Shown: in pieces, positions 15,692-23,099 of the stretch | How the letters are laid out: each line of letters starts with the position of its first letter | Numbering within the stretch: the first letter of the stretch is position 1 | From: Streptomyces sp. NBC_01288 | GTDB taxonomy: Bacteria > Actinomycetota > Actinomycetes > Streptomycetales > Streptomycetaceae | Reading direction: 5' to 3' | DNA: 64,000 bases | Assembly (NCBI RefSeq): GCF_035982055.1 | Contig: NZ_CP108427.1 | Span: forward strand, 5,083,001-5,147,000 | Notes under the pieces: generated by a model | Seen by the model: the letters and a program-made list of their open reading frames with translations, nothing else | What the model was told of the DNA's origin: nothing | Database searches by the model: none | Program-made: the position numbers and the translations under genes

Positions 15692-16882
15692 TCAGGACCG
15701 GCGCACCGCGAAGACCGTGGTGTCGTCGGCGAGATGCCCGCCGCTGTGCCGCAGGGTGCCGTCACGGACGTAGGCGACGAGGCGGGACGGTTCCGCGATG
15801 CTCGGATCGGCCGAAACGCCTTCCGCCACGCGGGACTTGAGCGGGTAGAAGACGCCCGCCCCGTCCCGCGCCTCCGTCACCCCGTCGGTGACCACGAGCA
15901 GGGTCTCACCGGGGCCCAGGGCGACTCGTAGCGTCGGCGGTGGCCCGTCCATGTGGGCCAACTCGCCCAGCCCCAGCGGGAGTCCGTGCCCGGGCGGCAG
16001 TGACCGTACCCCGTGCGGGCCGACCACCAGCGGGGGTTCGTGACCGAAGTTGACGACCTCGACGGTGTCCGGTTCGCCGACGGGGAAGCTCAGCAGGACG
16101 GCTGTCGCGAACCGGTCGATGCGGTCGTCGTCCTCGCGGTCGAGCGCGGCGAGATGCAGCCCGTGCCGGTGAATCCGGGTCTCCAGCCGCGCGGCGACCG
16201 TCGCGAGCTCCCGCTCGTGGTACCCCGCCTCACGGAACGTGCCGAGCAGCGCCGCCGCCGCCTCCACCGCGCCGAGCCCCTTGCCCTGGACGTCGCCGAC
16301 GAGGGCGCGGGTACCGTGCGGGCCGGGCTGGATGTCGTAGAAGTCGCCGCCGACCCGGGCGAAGGCGTCCGCGGCGAGGTAGACGGCCGCGTGGTCGAGG
16401 CCGCCCCAGCCGGGCGGCAGCGGGCGCAGCAGCGTACGGCGGGTGGTCTCGGCGACGTCCCGCATCCGCAGCATGCGGCGCTCGCCCCGGACCCGGACCG
16501 CGCAGGCCAGGACGGCGAGGGCGCCGCCGACGCCGACGAGGATGAAGTCGGGCAGCCCGGTCTGGTACTGGCGCGGCCAGGCGTGGTCGGCGAGGACGTA
16601 GGTGGCGAGGCCCAGCACCGCGAACACGGCCGTGCCCCGCACCCCGCAGATCGCCGCGGCGATCCCGGGCACGAGCACGATCCACGAGACGGTCCGGAAC
16701 TCGCCGCCGGTCCACCAGTCGACCACCAGGATGCTGATGAGCACCAGCAGCGGCGGTATCCAGGCGACGCTCCGCCCGCGCACCCGCAGCAGATGCTGCC
16801 GCCGGATCGCGTCGGGGTCGCCGTCGAGCGGGGAGCGCCCGAGGTCGCCGTAGCGCACCGGTCTGTGTCCGCGGCCGCTCAC
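15692..16882 (-). CDS. Membrane-anchored PP2C (SpoIIE-type) serine phosphatase
   Basis: 396 residues, GTG start. Four hydrophobic helices at about 40-135 (IPPLLVLISILVVDWW; IVLVPGIAAAICGV) precede a SpoIIE/RsbU phosphatase at about 165-395. Metal-binding Asp motifs: ARVGGDFYDI (about 186), LVGDVQGKGLGA (about 202), VTDGVTEARD (about 340) and LADDTTVFAV at the C-terminus. Such phosphatases dephosphorylate anti-sigma antagonists in partner-switching cascades. Four bases downstream of an SDR-like gene on the same strand, so cotranscribed. Confidence 0.9.
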   Translation of the reverse strand: MSGRGHRPVRYGDLGRSPLDGDPDAIRRQHLLRVRGRSVAWIPPLLVLISILVVDWWTGGEFRTVSWIVLVPGIAAAICGVRGTAVFAVLGLATYVLADHAWPRQYQTGLPDFILVGVGGALAVLACAVRVRGERRMLRMRDVAETTRRTLLRPLPPGWGGLDHAAVYLAADAFARVGGDFYDIQPGPHGTRALVGDVQGKGLGAVEAAAALLGTFREAGYHERELATVAARLETRIHRHGLHLAALDREDDDRIDRFATAVLLSFPVGEPDTVEVVNFGHEPPLVVGPHGVRSLPPGHGLPLGLGELAHMDGPPPTLRVALGPGETLLVVTDGVTEARDGAGVFYPLKSRVAEGVSADPSIAEPSRLVAYVRDGTLRHSGGHLADDTTVFAVRRS

Positions 16883-16886
16883 GGTG

Positions 16887-17537
16887 TCAGTATGCGACCG
16901 ACATCCGGGCGCGCGGGTGCTGGTCCCGCTCCAGCTCGTCGACGAAGGCGACCGCGTAGTCCTCGGCGCTGATGAAGCTGCGGCCCTCGTCGTCCGTCAT
17001 GAACCGGTCGCCGCCCACGCGGAAGCGGCCGGTGCGGGTGCCCGGGGCGATCTCCGCGGCGGGGGAGACGTACGTCCAGTCAAGACCGTCGTCGAGGCCG
17101 TCGTCCAGGGCGCGGTAGTAGGCGAGGACGTCGCGGTGGGCGTGCGCCTCCGGGAGGTAGGCCTCGGGGAAGCCGGGCTGGTCACTGACCGCCTGCCCGG
17201 GGGCGACCTCCAGGCCGCCGGCGCCGCCGACCACCAGGAGCCGCCCGACACCGGCCGCGCGGACGCCCGCCACGAGCGCCTCGTTCAGGGCGAGGAAGGG
17301 GCCGCGCGGATCGCTGCCGTCGCGCGGCGGTACGCACGCGGAGGCGACCGCGTCGGCGCCGCGCGCGACCTCGGCCACCTTCGCCGGGTCCGTCGCGTCG
17401 GCGGCCGTGGCGGTGACCCCGGGGACGGGCGACCGGCCGGAGCGGCTGACCGCCAGGACCTGGTGGCCGCGGGCCGACGCCTCCGTCGCGAGCCGGCTGC
17501 CGACCATGCCGGTGGCGCCGAAGAGTACGAGCTTCAT
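16887..17537 (-). CDS. NAD(P)H-binding atypical SDR (NmrA/YwnB-like)
   Basis: 216 residues from ATG 17537. A glycine-rich Rossmann motif LVLFGATGMVGSRLA opens the protein at residues 3-17. LLVVGGAGGLEV (about 100) and WTYVSPAAEIAPG (about 155-167) are typical of atypical extended SDRs that bind NAD(P) as redox sensors or reductases; the YxxxK pair is not obvious. Followed after four bases by the PP2C gene, suggesting co-expression. Substrate unknown. Confidence 0.85.
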   Translation of the reverse strand: MKLVLFGATGMVGSRLATEASARGHQVLAVSRSGRSPVPGVTATAADATDPAKVAEVARGADAVASACVPPRDGSDPRGPFLALNEALVAGVRAAGVGRLLVVGGAGGLEVAPGQAVSDQPGFPEAYLPEAHAHRDVLAYYRALDDGLDDGLDWTYVSPAAEIAPGTRTGRFRVGGDRFMTDDEGRSFISAEDYAVAFVDELERDQHPRARMSVAY

Positions 17538-17639
17538 GCGCCCCAGCGAAACACGCCGCAACGGAGGCCGCACGCCGACTTGCCACCGCCTCCGCCGGGG
17601 TGTGCATTGGTAGTACGGGGGAGAGAGAGGAGTGCTCTC

Positions 17640-18110
17640 ATGGCTCATGCGGCACCCACGCCCGGCGGAATGACCGGCCCGGGCAACACCACCGGCCGGG
17701 GCGGATTCACGAGCAATCTGCCCGACATCTTCGACGCACGCGTCCACCGCGTGGCGAAGATCGCGATCCCGGTCGTCCTGGGGCTCGTCTACGGCTACTG
17801 GGCGGCGGCCAACCGTCGCAGCGGCGGCCCCATCACGGGCTGGAACATCCTGTTCGGCTTCGTCACGGCGCTCGCGTTCATCGTGCTGTGCCTGGCGGTG
17901 GCCCGGTTCGCGCCGCTGCTCAAGCGCGAACTGCACTCGCTGGTCAAGTCCGGCTTCGCGGGCGCGGCGCTCGGCTTCCTCTACAGCCAGACCGGTGAGA
18001 GCGTGCTGCGCTCCGCGGCCATCGGTCTGGCGACCACGGCGGCCGTCTTCCTCGTCTTCTTCTACCGCTACTACACACGCGAGGACGGAGAGGGCAACCG
18101 CATCCGCTGA
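17640..18110 (+). CDS. Four-helix membrane protein of unknown function
   Basis: 156 residues from ATG 17640, preceded by an AG-rich ribosome site (GGGGAGAGAGAGGAG). After a Gly/Thr-rich cytoplasmic head, hydrophobic segments lie at about 45-62 (IAIPVVLGLVYGYWAA), 72-95 (GWNILFGFVTALAFIVL), 106-121 and 125-145. Ends in a polar GEGNRIR tail. Probably a conserved actinobacterial integral membrane protein; no enzymatic motif. Divergent from the SDR/PP2C pair and followed by a very strong terminator. Confidence 0.75.
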   Translation: MAHAAPTPGGMTGPGNTTGRGGFTSNLPDIFDARVHRVAKIAIPVVLGLVYGYWAAANRRSGGPITGWNILFGFVTALAFIVLCLAVARFAPLLKRELHSLVKSGFAGAALGFLYSQTGESVLRSAAIGLATTAAVFLVFFYRYYTREDGEGNRIR

Positions 18111-18120
18111 CCCGACACGG

Positions 18121-18173
18121 CAGCAACACGTGGGCCCCGGCACCGAGTTGGTGCCGGGGCCCACGTGTTGCTG
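18121..18173. terminator. Very strong bidirectional terminator (24-bp perfect stem)
   Basis: CAGCAACACGTGGGCCCCGG... at 18121-18144 pairs perfectly with 18150-18173 around a 5-base loop, between convergent genes ending at 18110 and 18200. Confidence 0.95.
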
Positions 18174-18199
18174 TCTACGATCCCTTCGCTACGGCCGCT

Positions 18200-18763
18200 C
18201 TAGGGCGCCCAGTTCCAGATGCCGCCGCCGGTCGACGAACCGGAGGCGCTCCAGCTCCACGAGCCCGAGGCGCTCGACCCGGAGGCCGACGTGCTCCACG
18301 AGGACGAGCTGTTGTCGTTGTTCCAGCCGGAGTTGTCGCCGCCCCAGTTGGAGTCGTTGCCGCCGTCCTTCCAGCCCGGACACGGGTCCGAGCAGGACGG
18401 CACGCCCTGACCGCCGGTGTCGACGAACGCGGCGCTGGCCCAGGCCTGCGCGCCGACGAGCCAGTACCAGTCGGGATTTCCGTTGACGCTCTGTCCCCTG
18501 ACCACGCACTGGACGCGGTCCTGACTGCCGGGTGAGAGCGCGTCGACGACGGGTGAGTGGGTGGTGGGCGACTCCCGCACGTTCAGTTCCGTGCGGGACA
18601 CGATGGTGCCCCAGATCGGACCGCCGCCACCGCCGCCACCGCCATGTCCTTCGGCGTACGTGGTCGGTGCTGCCGCTGCCGTGGTGCCCGCCGCCGCGAC
18701 GGCGAGAGTGCCACCGGTGAGCAGGGCCGCGGCCAGAGTCCGCAGGGCCGGAGTGGTGCGCAT
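18200..18763 (-). CDS. Secreted SH3-domain protein with Trp/Ser-rich tail
   Basis: 187 residues from ATG 18763, preceded by AAGGAGG. Signal peptide at 1-33 (RTLAAALLTGGTLAVAAAG, cleavage near TAAAAPTT), a run of eight Gly, then a bacterial SH3 domain at about 52-118 (ELNVRESPTTHSPVVDALSP; WYWLVGAQAWASAAFVDTGG) of the kind that binds peptidoglycan or envelope polymers. The last 60 residues are Asn/Ser/Trp-rich (SNWGGDNSGWNND; SGSWSWSASGSS), low complexity. Probably cell-wall associated. Its leader can form alternative hairpins. Confidence 0.85.
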   Translation of the reverse strand: MRTTPALRTLAAALLTGGTLAVAAAGTTAAAAPTTYAEGHGGGGGGGGPIWGTIVSRTELNVRESPTTHSPVVDALSPGSQDRVQCVVRGQSVNGNPDWYWLVGAQAWASAAFVDTGGQGVPSCSDPCPGWKDGGNDSNWGGDNSGWNNDNSSSSWSTSASGSSASGSWSWSASGSSTGGGIWNWAP

Positions 18764-18794
18764 GTTCGGCCTCCTTCTCCCCAGCTCCAGGAAA

Positions 18795-18822
18795 CACCCG
18801 TTCGGGTGAAGCCTCCACCCGA
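18795..18822 (-). promoter_or_regulatory. Alternating hairpins in the leader of the SH3-protein gene
   Basis: CACCCG (18795-18800), CGGGTG (18803-18808) and CACCCG (18816-18821) let the middle arm pair with either neighbour: a tight TT-loop hairpin or TCGGGTG/CACCCGA with a 7-base loop. It sits about 30-60 nt before the start codon. Switch-like structure is an inference. Confidence 0.4.
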
Positions 18823-18892
18823 GAGCGGACTCCCCAGTTCCGCCAAGGGTTCCGGGGCGACCCCCACCCATTCGGTTTGACATTTAACCCAT

Positions 18893-19930
18893 ATGCAGTC
18901 AAAAAGCCGCGACCCGCTCGCATACGACGCCCCCCGGCCGTGTCCTGAGGAGGTGCCCCCACGTCTCCGGAGCGCCCTGTCGGCCGTCCTCGTCGCCCTC
19001 TCCTGCCTCCTCACGCCCTTCGGCGCGCTGGCAGCCTGGGCGGCGTACGGCCTGACCGACTCCGGCCGCTACGTCACGACGATGGCGCCGCTGGCCGCGG
19101 ACCCGGCCGTACGGGACGCGATCGCGGACACGGTCGGCGCGGGCATCCTGCGCGAGGTGCGGATCGGCGGGATCCAGGTCGGCGGAGCCAGGGTCGGCGG
19201 GGTCCGGATGAGCGCGACCCAGGGCGTGATGGCGCCGTTCGTGCACGACGCGGTCCGCTCGTTCACGAAGACCGAGGCCTTCCGCGTGGCCTGGGACGAG
19301 GGCAATCGCGTCACGCACGACGCCGTCCTGAGCGCCCTCCAGGACGAGGGACGGTCCGGCACCGTCACCGTCGACCTCGCCCCGGTCACCGCCAGCGTCA
19401 AACACCAACTCGCCCACGAGAACCTCCCGTTGGCGAACAACATCCCCGTCCAGCACACCCGGGTCGAGGTTCTCCCGGCCGGTGAACTGGGCCCGCTCCG
19501 GAGGGAGTTCCACGTGCTTGAGGTCGCCGGCTTCTGGCTCCCCGTGGCCGCCGCCGTCTTCGCCGTCACCGGTATCGCCGTCGCCGTGCGCCGCCGTCGC
19601 GCGATCACCGCGACCGCGCTCGGCACGGCCCTGGGCGGCGCGCTGCTCGGCCTCGCGCTCGCGATCGGCCGCCACTTCACCGTCGCCGACCTGCCGGCCG
19701 AGCTCTCCGGCGCGGCGGGCGGCGCGATCTACGACGCCCTGACCGCGACCCTGCGCACGGTCGCCTGGCTGCTCCTGGGCGTGGGCCTCACGGTGGCCGC
19801 GCTGGCCTGGCTCACCCGATACGCGCGCCCCGTACGGGAGTTCCTGCTGCTGCGCCTGCTGCGAGAGAGGCGAGCGTCCGCAACGCCCGCCGCAGATCGG
19901 GCACAGCAGCCGACGCGAGCCCAAGTCTGA
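18893..19930 (+). CDS. Membrane protein of unknown function (four TM segments)
   Basis: 345 residues. TM helices at about 28-52 (LSAVLVALSCLLTPFGALAA), 218-236, 243-262 and 285-308 enclose a large extracytoplasmic domain (about 55-215) with Val/Gly repeats (REVRIGGIQVGGARVGGVRM) and a hydrophilic alpha/beta region. Streptomyces proteins of this layout are annotated only as integral membrane proteins. The start is uncertain: ATG 18893 has no clear Shine-Dalgarno and could be leaderless. The 3' end overlaps the convergent MocR gene by 119 bp. Confidence 0.72.
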   Translation: MQSKSRDPLAYDAPRPCPEEVPPRLRSALSAVLVALSCLLTPFGALAAWAAYGLTDSGRYVTTMAPLAADPAVRDAIADTVGAGILREVRIGGIQVGGARVGGVRMSATQGVMAPFVHDAVRSFTKTEAFRVAWDEGNRVTHDAVLSALQDEGRSGTVTVDLAPVTASVKHQLAHENLPLANNIPVQHTRVEVLPAGELGPLRREFHVLEVAGFWLPVAAAVFAVTGIAVAVRRRRAITATALGTALGGALLGLALAIGRHFTVADLPAELSGAAGGAIYDALTATLRTVAWLLLGVGLTVAALAWLTRYARPVREFLLLRLLRERRASATPAADRAQQPTRAQV

Positions 19931-21173
19931 CCGCGTCCGGGGTCACCTTCGGATCCACGCTGAAGGCGGTCCCGGGCGTGACCGCGATCCCGTGCGCCGC
20001 CGCGGCGGCGGTGAAGGTGTCGGCCCGCCACGGCGCGGGCAACTCCCACCAGGCGTAATAGGTGAGCGGATCGGCCCGTACGGCGAACCCGCCCAACTCC
20101 TCGCCCACCAGCCGCTGTCGGGCCGCCGCGTCCGCCCGCTTGGCCGCGACCAGCCGCGCCACAGTCCCGTCGGTCATCCACCGCACCCCCGCCTCCAGCG
20201 CGAACCGCCCCGCACTCCACCCGCCCGACCGGAGCGCGGCACCCACGGCCTCGACCCGCCCCTCCGGTACGACGAGAAATCCGACGGTGAGCCCCGGCGC
20301 GACCCGCTTCGACAGCCCGTCCACGACGTGCACGAGTCCGGGCGCGTAGGCGGCGAGCGGCGCGGGGGAGTCCGGATGAAGGAAGGACCAGATCCGGTCC
20401 TCGACGACGGGCAGCCCCAACTCCCGCACGACATCGGCGATTTCCCGCTTCCGCGCCTCGCTCGTCGTCACCGAGGTCGGATTGTGGAGCGTCGGCTGGA
20501 GATAGAGCGCGGAGAGGGGAGCGGTGCGATGTGCGGCCCGCACCGACTCCGGACGAGGCCCGTCCCCGTCCGCCGCCAACGCGACCAGGGTGACCCCGAG
20601 CCGCTCCGCGATCTCCCTGACCAGCGGATACGTCAACGGTTCGACCCCGACCCGGCCGCCCGGCCGGACGAGGGAGGCGAGGGTCGCGGCGATGGCCTGC
20701 CGGGCGTTGCCGCTGAAGAGGATCCGGTCGGGGGCGGGGCGCCAGGCGGGAGTGGCCAGCAGCTCGGCCGTGGCCTCGCGCGCCGCCGCGGTGCCGGTCG
20801 CGGCCGCCGGGCGCAGGGCCTCGGTCAGGACGTCCGGGCGGAGCAGCGGCGCGAGGGCGGGGGCCAGCAGCTCCGACTGGCCGCGCGCGGAAGGGTAGTT
20901 GAGCTCCAGGTTCACCGGGGCGGTGGTCGCCGCCTCGACGATCGCCTGCCCGTACGGCCCCGCCGCCGCGGCCCGCACGAAGGTGCCGCGGCCGACCTCC
21001 CCCACCACCAGCCCCCGGCGCCCGAGTTCGGCGTAGACGCGCCCGGCCGTCGACCCGGCGATCCCGCGCTGCCGGGCGAACACCCGCTGCGGGGGCAGCC
21101 GTTGACCCGGCCGGAGCCGTCCGGAGGCGATGTCACCCGCGACGCGGTCGGCGATGTGCCGGTAGTCCGCCAT
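19812..21173 (-). CDS. MocR/PdxR-family regulator (GntR HTH fused to aminotransferase)
   Basis: 453 residues. Residues 1-70 are a GntR winged helix (ADRVAGDIASGRLRPGQRLP, then GSTAGRVYAELGRRGLVVGE); 85-445 are a fold-type I aminotransferase domain with HNPTS near 231, VVEDRI near 259 and the PLP lysine at Lys289 (DGLSKRVAPG). MocR proteins sense PLP or PLP-amino-acid adducts and control a divergent gene, here the alpha/beta hydrolase at 21253, through direct repeats visible in the gap (21192-21225). Overlaps the convergent membrane gene by 119 bp, so one of the two C-termini is coded on both strands. Confidence 0.9.
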   Translation of the reverse strand: MADYRHIADRVAGDIASGRLRPGQRLPPQRVFARQRGIAGSTAGRVYAELGRRGLVVGEVGRGTFVRAAAAGPYGQAIVEAATTAPVNLELNYPSARGQSELLAPALAPLLRPDVLTEALRPAAATGTAAAREATAELLATPAWRPAPDRILFSGNARQAIAATLASLVRPGGRVGVEPLTYPLVREIAERLGVTLVALAADGDGPRPESVRAAHRTAPLSALYLQPTLHNPTSVTTSEARKREIADVVRELGLPVVEDRIWSFLHPDSPAPLAAYAPGLVHVVDGLSKRVAPGLTVGFLVVPEGRVEAVGAALRSGGWSAGRFALEAGVRWMTDGTVARLVAAKRADAAARQRLVGEELGGFAVRADPLTYYAWWELPAPWRADTFTAAAAAHGIAVTPGTAFSVDPKVTPDAVRLGLASAAVPDLRRALRTLASLAAGAAAGTPVRGARIG

Positions 21174-21191
21174 CCGCCCTCCCCTCCCTGA

Positions 21192-21225
21192 ATTGCACCG
21201 AGGGCAAAGATCTTATTGCACCGAG
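21192..21225. promoter_or_regulatory. MocR operator: direct repeat ATTGCACCGAG x 2
   Basis: Two perfect 11-bp copies at 21192-21202 and 21215-21225, spaced 23 bp (about two helical turns), in the 79-bp gap between the MocR and alpha/beta hydrolase genes. Direct repeats are the usual MocR target architecture. Confidence 0.7.
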
Positions 21226-21252
21226 AAGTTGAGCGGATCTAGGGTCGATCAC

Positions 21253-22005
21253 ATGCCACCCCTTACTTCCCCCTATCTCCCCCTTGTCCTCATCCACGGC
21301 CATCCCTTCGACCACACGATGTGGACCCCGCAGATCGAGGCGTTCTCCCCCGGTCGCCGGGTCATCGCCCCGGACCTGCGCGGCTACGGCAGCTCCCCCT
21401 CGCCCTCCGGTGTCACCGACTTCTCGGACTTCGCCACCGACGTCGAGGCCCTGCTGGACAAGGAGCGGGTGGAGACGTTCGTGCTGGCGGGCCTGTCGAT
21501 GGGCGGCCAGATCGCGATGGACTGCTACGGCCGGTTCGGTGACCGCGTCCGGGGTCTCGTCCTCGCCGACACCTTCCCGTCGGCGGACACCCCGGAGGCC
21601 GCCCGCACCCGGAACACCACGGCCGACCGCCTCCTCCGCGAGGGCATGCGCGGTTACGCCGACGAGGTGCTGGAGCGGATGGTGGCGCCGTCCGCTGACC
21701 CGCGGGTCAAGGCACACGTCCACCGCATGATGACGGCCACCGACCCCGGGTCCGCCGCGGCCGCCCTGCGCGCCCGCACCCAACGCCCCGACTACCGCGC
21801 CCTGTTGACCCGGATGACGGTCCCGGCCCTGGTGGTCGTGGGCGCCGACGACACCTACACCCCCGTCTCCGACGCGGAGGCGATGCACGCGGCGCTCCCC
21901 GACTCCACGCTCCGGGTGATCGAGGGCGCGGCCCATCTGCCGAATCTCGAACGCCCGGAGGAGTTCAACGAGATGCTGGGGGAGTTCCTGGCACACGTGG
22001 GATGA
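21253..22005 (+). CDS. Alpha/beta-fold hydrolase
   Basis: 250 residues from ATG 21253. Typical cytoplasmic alpha/beta hydrolase: oxyanion segment VLIHGHPFDHTMW, nucleophile elbow AGLSMGGQIAMD (Ser at about 91), Asp in VVGADDTYTP (about 200) and His in GAAHLPNLERPEEF (about 228). The family includes esterases, haloperoxidases and lactonases; substrate cannot be told. The divergent MocR regulator and direct repeats suggest that expression responds to a PLP- or amine-related signal. Confidence 0.88.
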   Translation: MPPLTSPYLPLVLIHGHPFDHTMWTPQIEAFSPGRRVIAPDLRGYGSSPSPSGVTDFSDFATDVEALLDKERVETFVLAGLSMGGQIAMDCYGRFGDRVRGLVLADTFPSADTPEAARTRNTTADRLLREGMRGYADEVLERMVAPSADPRVKAHVHRMMTATDPGSAAAALRARTQRPDYRALLTRMTVPALVVVGADDTYTPVSDAEAMHAALPDSTLRVIEGAAHLPNLERPEEFNEMLGEFLAHVG

Positions 22006-22041
22006 TTCGGACATCTACGTCCACCGGCGGAAGGTAACCCC

Positions 22042-23073
22042 TTGGGCACCGCGACCACCGAGTGGACCGCCGCCGACTTCGTGCCCGAACGCCATCGCGC
22101 GCGCCGCTTCTGGCGATGGTGCGCCGGGCTGCTGTTCACCGGCGTGAGCGTGGTCGTCGGCTGCCGTACGGCGGACACGGACGCCATCACTCCCGTCCCC
22201 CAACTCCTCGCGTTCCTGCCCTGGTTGCTGGCCCCGACCGGCCTCGGCCTGTTCCTCTCCCTCTTCACCCGCTGGCGACTGGGCCTGGTCTGGGGCGTCG
22301 CGCTGCTGGGTCTGCTGGCGTGGTTCATCGAGCCGTACGGGAAGAGCGGGGACCCGAGCGGCCCGGCGATCGCAGAGTTCCGGGTGCTGACCTCGAACGT
22401 GGAGTTCGGGCGGGGGACGGGCTCCCTGGTGCCGGTGATCCGGCGGGAGCGGCCGGACGTGGTGTTCGTGGAGGAGTGCGAGTACACCTGCCAGGCCACG
22501 CTGCAAAGGGAGTTCGGCACCGAGTTCCCGTACCGGCAGGCGGTGGCGGCGGCCGGCTCGCACGGGTCGGTCGTCCTGAGCCGCTTCCCGCTCAAGGGCA
22601 CGAAGGGCGTCACCGGCACGATGGGCATGCCGGGCGCGGTGGCCGACGTGGCCGGTCATTCCGTACGGCTCCAACTGGCGCACCCCATGCCCCCGTTGCC
22701 GAACCAGGTCGGTCTCTGGCGCCGCGAGCTGGGCAGGCTCCGTACCTTCGCCGCCGCCGATCCCACCACCCCCACGATCCTGGCCGGTGACTTCAACTCC
22801 TCCCAGGACCACGCGGCCTTCCGCCGCATCCTGGACACGGGCCTGCGCGACGCGGCCCGCATGGCCGGGCACCCCCGCACCCCCAGTTGGCCGATGGGGG
22901 CACCTCCCACGCCCTTTAGGCAGTGGGGGAGGTTCACCCCCACCTTCGGCACCCAGATCGACCATGTCCTCCTCTCCCCGGACTTCTCCGCGAACAGCGC
23001 CCGTTTCCTCGACATCGCCGACACCGACCACCGCGCCCTGCTGGTCGACATCACACTTCACCAGCACGAATAA
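22042..23073 (+). CDS. Endonuclease/exonuclease/phosphatase (EEP) family membrane protein with in-frame hairpin insertion
   Basis: 343 residues, TTG start with GGAAGG upstream. Three hydrophobic helices (about 25-100) anchor an EEP/DNase I-like domain (about 112-340): LTSNVEFGRG, VVFVEECEYTC (catalytic Glu), ILAGDFNSSQDHAAF (Asp/Asn) and IADTDHRALLVDI (His). Such anchored proteins are usually extracytoplasmic phosphodiesterases or nucleases of unknown substrate. About 15 residues (TPSWPMGAPPTPFRQWGRF region, about 282-300) are encoded by a hairpin cassette at 22893-22932, between conserved blocks. 26 bp upstream of the FUSC gene on the same strand. Confidence 0.85.
   Translation: MGTATTEWTAADFVPERHRARRFWRWCAGLLFTGVSVVVGCRTADTDAITPVPQLLAFLPWLLAPTGLGLFLSLFTRWRLGLVWGVALLGLLAWFIEPYGKSGDPSGPAIAEFRVLTSNVEFGRGTGSLVPVIRRERPDVVFVEECEYTCQATLQREFGTEFPYRQAVAAAGSHGSVVLSRFPLKGTKGVTGTMGMPGAVADVAGHSVRLQLAHPMPPLPNQVGLWRRELGRLRTFAAADPTTPTILAGDFNSSQDHAAFRRILDTGLRDAARMAGHPRTPSWPMGAPPTPFRQWGRFTPTFGTQIDHVLLSPDFSANSARFLDIADTDHRALLVDITLHQHE
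22893..22932. repeat. GGGGG-type hairpin cassette inside the EEP gene
   Basis: Pattern GATGGGGGCACCTCCCACGC, six-base turn, then GTGGGGGAGG. CCTCCCAC pairs imperfectly with GTGGGGGAGG and GCC with GGC within. Related cassettes at 24358, 46006 and 61754. Confidence 0.7.
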
Positions 23074-23099
23074 GGAGAGGGGCCGCTCATAATGGGCGC

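Noticed and set aside
18764..18892. Possible ydaO (c-di-AMP) riboswitch before the SH3 protein
   Set aside because: The characteristic conserved tail of that riboswitch was not found; only simple alternating hairpins remain.
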